64,000 bases of DNA from Pseudomonas moraviensis (GTDB lineage: Bacteria > Pseudomonadota > Gammaproteobacteria > Pseudomonadales > Pseudomonadaceae), in NCBI RefSeq assembly GCF_900105805.1, contig NZ_LT629788.1:248001-312000 (forward strand), in the 5' to 3' direction. The position numbers were made by a program, and so were the translations under genes. A model generated the notes under the pieces. That model did not search any database. It was not told the DNA's origin and saw nothing but the letters and a program-made list of their open reading frames with translations. Shown piece after piece: positions 60,871 to 64,000 of this stretch (position 1 is its first letter; every line of letters begins with the position of its first letter).

Positions 60871-62091
60871 ATGTCCGTTGAGCACGCTGCGGTACAACGC
60901 GCCGATTTCGACCAGGTAATGGTTCCCAACTACGCGCCTGCCGCTTTCATTCCGGTGCGTGGCGCCGGTTCCCGGGTCTGGGATCAGGCCGGCCGCGAGC
61001 TGATCGACTTCGCCGGCGGGATTGCCGTCAACGTATTGGGCCACGCGCACCCGGCGCTGGTCGGCGCGTTGACCGAACAGGCGAACAAGCTGTGGCACGT
61101 CTCCAACGTGTTCACCAACGAGCCGGCCCTGCGCCTGGCCCACAAGCTGATCGACGCCACGTTCGCCGAGCGCGTGTTCTTCTGCAACTCCGGCGCTGAA
61201 GCCAACGAGGCCGCGTTCAAGCTGGCCCGTCGCGTTGCATTCGACCGTTTCGGCACGGAGAAATACGAAATCATCGCCGCGCTGAACAGCTTCCACGGCC
61301 GTACCCTGTTCACCGTTAATGTCGGTGGTCAGTCGAAATACTCCGACGGTTTCGGCCCGAAAATCACCGGCATCACCCACGTTCCCTACAACGACCTGGC
61401 CGCGCTGAAAGCCGCGGTGTCCGAGAAGACCTGCGCGGTCGTGCTCGAGCCGATCCAGGGCGAGGGCGGCGTACTGCCGGCCGAGCTTGAATACCTGCAA
61501 GGTGCCCGCGAACTGTGCGATGCGAACAACGCGCTGCTGGTGTTCGATGAAGTGCAGACCGGCATGGGCCGCAGCGGCAAGCTGTTCGCCTACCAGCATT
61601 ACGGCGTGACCCCGGACATCCTCACCAGCGCCAAGAGCCTGGGCGGTGGTTTCCCGATCGCGGCGATGCTGACCACCGAAGCGCTGGCCAAACATCTGGT
61701 GGTCGGCACTCACGGCACCACGTACGGCGGCAACCCGTTGGCCTGCGCTGTCGCTGAGGCAGTGATCGACGTGATCAACACTCCTGAAGTGTTGAACGGC
61801 GTGAACGCCAAGCACGACAAGTTCAAGACCCGCCTGCAACAGATCGGCGAGAAATACGGCCTGTTCACCCAGGTGCGTGGTCTCGGTCTGCTGATCGGTT
61901 GCGTGCTGAGCGACGCCTGGAAGGGCAAGGCCAAGGACATCTTCAACGCCGCCGAACAGGAAGGCCTGATGATTCTCCAGGCTGGCCCGGACGTGGTCCG
62001 TTTCGCCCCGAGTCTGGTGGTGGAAGACGCCGATATCGATGCCGGTCTGGACCGCTTCGAACGTGCTGCGGCGAAGTTGACGCAAGCCTGA
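60871..62091 (+). CDS. aruC: Succinylornithine/acetylornithine transaminase
   Basis: A 406-residue class III aminotransferase. It converts N2-succinylornithine to the semialdehyde in the arginine succinyltransferase pathway and can also act in arginine synthesis. Motifs: WDQAGRELIDFAGGIAVNVLGHAHP, FFCNSGAEANEAAFKLARR, NSFHGRTLFTVNVGGQ, VVLEPIQGEGGV, LLVFDEVQTGMGRSGKLFAY, and PLP lysine in DILTSAKSLGGGFP. Ribosome site TTCAGGAGACTCCG. ArgR sites upstream. Confidence 0.95.
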   Translation: MSVEHAAVQRADFDQVMVPNYAPAAFIPVRGAGSRVWDQAGRELIDFAGGIAVNVLGHAHPALVGALTEQANKLWHVSNVFTNEPALRLAHKLIDATFAERVFFCNSGAEANEAAFKLARRVAFDRFGTEKYEIIAALNSFHGRTLFTVNVGGQSKYSDGFGPKITGITHVPYNDLAALKAAVSEKTCAVVLEPIQGEGGVLPAELEYLQGARELCDANNALLVFDEVQTGMGRSGKLFAYQHYGVTPDILTSAKSLGGGFPIAAMLTTEALAKHLVVGTHGTTYGGNPLACAVAEAVIDVINTPEVLNGVNAKHDKFKTRLQQIGEKYGLFTQVRGLGLLIGCVLSDAWKGKAKDIFNAAEQEGLMILQAGPDVVRFAPSLVVEDADIDAGLDRFERAAAKLTQA

Positions 62092-62156
62092 TGGACCTTT
62101 CGGCGCCTGGAGATTTTCCGGTGCCGAAGCCAATTTTTGATACCGGGCACGTTCAC

Positions 62157-62251
62157 TGTAGGAGTGAGCCTGCTCGCGATAGCGGTTTGTCAGTCGACTC
62201 ATCGGGCTCTGACAGACTGCTATCGCGAGCAGGCTCACTCCTACAAGGTCC
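62157..62251. repeat. REP doublet between aruC and aruF
   Basis: CTGTAGGAGTGAGCCTGCTCGCGATAGCGG inverted against CTATCGCGAGCAGGCTCACTCCTACA. The REP lies inside the presumed aru operon and could modulate mRNA stability. Confidence 0.9.
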
Positions 62252-62293
62252 GGTGTTTTTTTCTGTGAATATTGAAGAGAAAGGAGTGACACC

Positions 62294-63313
62294 ATGCTGG
62301 TGATGCGCCCCGCGCAAATGGCTGATCTGGGCGAGGTACAGCGTCTGGCTGCGGACAGCCCGATTGGTGTCACTTCCTTGCCGGATGACGTTGAACGTCT
62401 GAGCGACAAGATCGCCGCGAGCGAAGCATCGTTCGCCGCCGAAGTGAGCTTCAACGGTGAAGAGAGTTACTTCTTCGTCCTCGAAGACTCGAGCACCGGC
62501 AAACTGGTCGGCTGCTCGGCCATCGTCGCGTCGGCAGGTTACTCCGAGCCGTTCTACAGCTTCCGCAACGAGACGTTCGTGCATGCCTCCCGCGAGCTGA
62601 AGATTCACAACAAGATCCACGTGCTCTCGCAGTGCCACGACCTGACCGGCAACAGCTTGCTGACCAGTTTCTACGTGCAGCGCGAACTGGTCGGGTCGCC
62701 GTGGGCCGAGCTCAATTCCCGTGGCCGTCTGCTGTTCGTCGCCAGTCACCCGGAGCGTTTTGCCGATTCGGTGGTGACCGAGATCGTCGGTTACAGCGAC
62801 GAGAATGGCGACTCGCCGTTCTGGGATGCGATCGGGCGCAACTTCTTCGACCTCAACTACGCCGAAGCCGAGCGTCTGTGCGGGCTGAAAAGCCGCACCT
62901 TCCTCGCCGAGCTGATGCCGCATTACCCGATCTACGTGCCGCTGCTGCCGGACTCCGCGCAAGAGGCGATGGGTCAGGTGCACCCGCGGGCGCAGATCAC
63001 CTTCGACATCCTGATGCGCGAAGGCTTCGAGACCGATCACTACATCGACATCTTCGACGGCGGCCCGACCCTGCATGCGCGGGTTTCCGGGATCCGTTCG
63101 ATCGCGCAGAGCCGCGTGGTGCCGGTGAAGATCGGCGAGCCGGTCAAAGGCGCCGGGCGTCAGTATCTGGTGGCCAACGCGCAGTTGCAGGATTACCGCG
63201 CGGTGTTGCTCGAGTTGGATTACGCGCCGGGCAAACCGGTGACGCTGGATATGGAAGCGGCCGAAGCCCTGGGCGTCGGTGAAGGTGCCAGCGTGCGCCT
63301 GGTGGCGGTTTAA
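62294..63313 (+). CDS. aruF: Arginine/ornithine N-succinyltransferase alpha subunit
   Basis: A 339-residue AstA-type acyltransferase subunit that with AruG succinylates arginine and ornithine. Motifs: MLVMRPAQMADLGEVQRLAADSPIGVTSLPDDVERLSDKI, SYFFVLEDSSTGKLVGCSAIVASAGYSEPFYSFRNET, GSPWAELNSRGRLLFVASHPERFADSVVTEIVGYSDENGDSPFWDAIGRNFFDLNYAEAE, ITFDILMREGFETDHYIDIFDGGPTLHARV. Ribosome site GAAAGGAGTGACACC. Full length. Confidence 0.95.
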   Translation: MLVMRPAQMADLGEVQRLAADSPIGVTSLPDDVERLSDKIAASEASFAAEVSFNGEESYFFVLEDSSTGKLVGCSAIVASAGYSEPFYSFRNETFVHASRELKIHNKIHVLSQCHDLTGNSLLTSFYVQRELVGSPWAELNSRGRLLFVASHPERFADSVVTEIVGYSDENGDSPFWDAIGRNFFDLNYAEAERLCGLKSRTFLAELMPHYPIYVPLLPDSAQEAMGQVHPRAQITFDILMREGFETDHYIDIFDGGPTLHARVSGIRSIAQSRVVPVKIGEPVKGAGRQYLVANAQLQDYRAVLLELDYAPGKPVTLDMEAAEALGVGEGASVRLVAV

Positions 63314-63364
63314 CGCCTTAGCGAGTTTCACGGGTGGCGCGAGCGGCCCGTTTGAGGAGATAGC

Positions 63365-64000
63365 ATGATTGTTCGTCCCGTACGCAGCAGCGATTTATCC
63401 GCGCTGATCGACCTGGCCCGCAGCACCGGCACCGGCCTGACCACTTTGCCGGCCAACGAAGAGCGCCTGACCCACCGGGTCGGCTGGGCCGAGAAGACCT
63501 TTCGCGGCGAAGCCGGGCGTGGCGATGCGGACTACCTGTTCGTGCTCGAAGACGATGACGGCCGCGTGGTGGGTATTTCCGCCATCGCCGGAGCGGTCGG
63601 CCTGCGTGAGCCCTGGTACAACTTCCGCGTCGGTCTGACCGTCAGCGCGTCGCAAGAGCTGAACATCTATCGCGAAATTCCGACGCTGTTTCTGGCCAAC
63701 GACCTGACCGGCAATTCCGAGCTGTGCTCGCTGTTCCTGCACGCCGATTACCGCAACGGACTGAACGGCCGCATGCTGTCCAAGGCACGCATGCTGTTCA
63801 TCGCCGAGTTCCCGGAGCTGTTCGGCAACAAGATCATCGCCGAAATGCGCGGCGTGTCCGACGACGCCGGACGCTCGCCGTTCTGGGAGAGCCTTGGCCG
63901 GCATTTCTTCAAGATGGAATTCAGCCAGGCCGATTACCTGACCGGCGTTGGCAACAAGGCGTTCATCGCCGAACTGATGCCGAAATTCCCGCTGTACACC
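63365..64000 (+). CDS. aruG: Arginine/ornithine N-succinyltransferase beta subunit (N-terminal part, cut by window edge)
   Basis: The first 212 residues of AruG, paralogous to AruF: MIVRPVRSSDLSALIDLARSTGTGLTTLPANEERLTHRVGW, ADYLFVLEDDDGRVVGISAIAGAVGLREPWYNFRVG, FLANDLTGNSELCSLFLHADYRNGLNGRMLSKARMLFIAEF, GVSDDAGRSPFWESLGRHFFKMEF. TTTGAGGAGATAGC is the ribosome site. It continues past the window. Confidence 0.95.
   Translation, partial: MIVRPVRSSDLSALIDLARSTGTGLTTLPANEERLTHRVGWAEKTFRGEAGRGDADYLFVLEDDDGRVVGISAIAGAVGLREPWYNFRVGLTVSASQELNIYREIPTLFLANDLTGNSELCSLFLHADYRNGLNGRMLSKARMLFIAEFPELFGNKIIAEMRGVSDDAGRSPFWESLGRHFFKMEFSQADYLTGVGNKAFIAELMPKFPLYT

Overview
The window comes from a Pseudomonas of the P. 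fluorescens group. The evidence is GC-rich coding sequence, dozens of Pseudomonas-type REP palindromes between genes, and two blocks that keep P. aeruginosa gene order. The first block, about 1-16.4 kb, matches the quiP to pdxH region: QuiP-like acylase, SEC-C proteins, OmpA-type lipoproteins, DinG, esterase, PdxH. The second, about 47.4-64 kb, is the arginine block: aotJQMOP-argR, then aruC, aruF and the start of aruG.

Layout. 1-16.4 kb: envelope and housekeeping genes, including three OmpA-domain lipoproteins, a collagen-like secreted protein, DinG, a GH-A-clan (agarase-like) glycosidase, a class C beta-lactamase-fold esterase, PdxH and a glycine-zipper lipoprotein. 16.4-19.7 kb: a bacteriocin-type locus with a colicin-E3-like 16S rRNase toxin, two tandem E3-type immunity genes and an unknown small gene, with an IS3-family element directly upstream of the toxin. 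19.8-28.6 kb: PepSY protein, GlpQ, a DUF2025 protein, a BdlA-like PAS-PAS chemotaxis protein, a TetR/MBL-hydrolase divergent pair, an AraC regulator beside a TauE exporter, and hypothetical genes.

28.6-42.2 kb is a defence island. On the minus strand lies a tightly overlapped four-gene operon: MORC/MutL-type GHKL ATPase, Z1 helicase, PD-(D/E)XK nuclease and AIPR protein. On the plus strand lies an EcoRII-type restriction-modification set: a Dcm-like cytosine methyltransferase, Vsr and a full-length EcoRII-like endonuclease. A BRO-domain gene with a structured, possibly Ash-like leader separates the two arms. I infer that the Dcm methyl mark could serve both the EcoRII-like enzyme and the four-gene machine. 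A run of nine G lies at the translation start of the ATPase gene and could make that operon phase-variable.

42.2-47 kb: nrdB without nrdA next to it, a DUF2790 protein, and acs. 47.4-64 kb: arginine uptake and succinyltransferase catabolism. Matches to the ArgR half-site TGTCGC-N8-AA lie upstream of aotJ and, twice, upstream of aruC. Between argR and aruC sits a 7.8-kb gene on the opposite strand for a leucine-rich-repeat protein of about 2,592 residues, built from five modules of about 302 residues. It lacks a visible NEL ligase domain.

Two genes at the left end lack their family's usual nucleophile: the QuiP-like acylase has Ala where the N-terminal-nucleophile Ser belongs, and the isochorismatase-like protein has Ser in place of Cys. 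Both cut edges truncate genes (quiP C-terminus on the left, aruG C-terminus on the right). No tRNA, rRNA or CRISPR array was seen.
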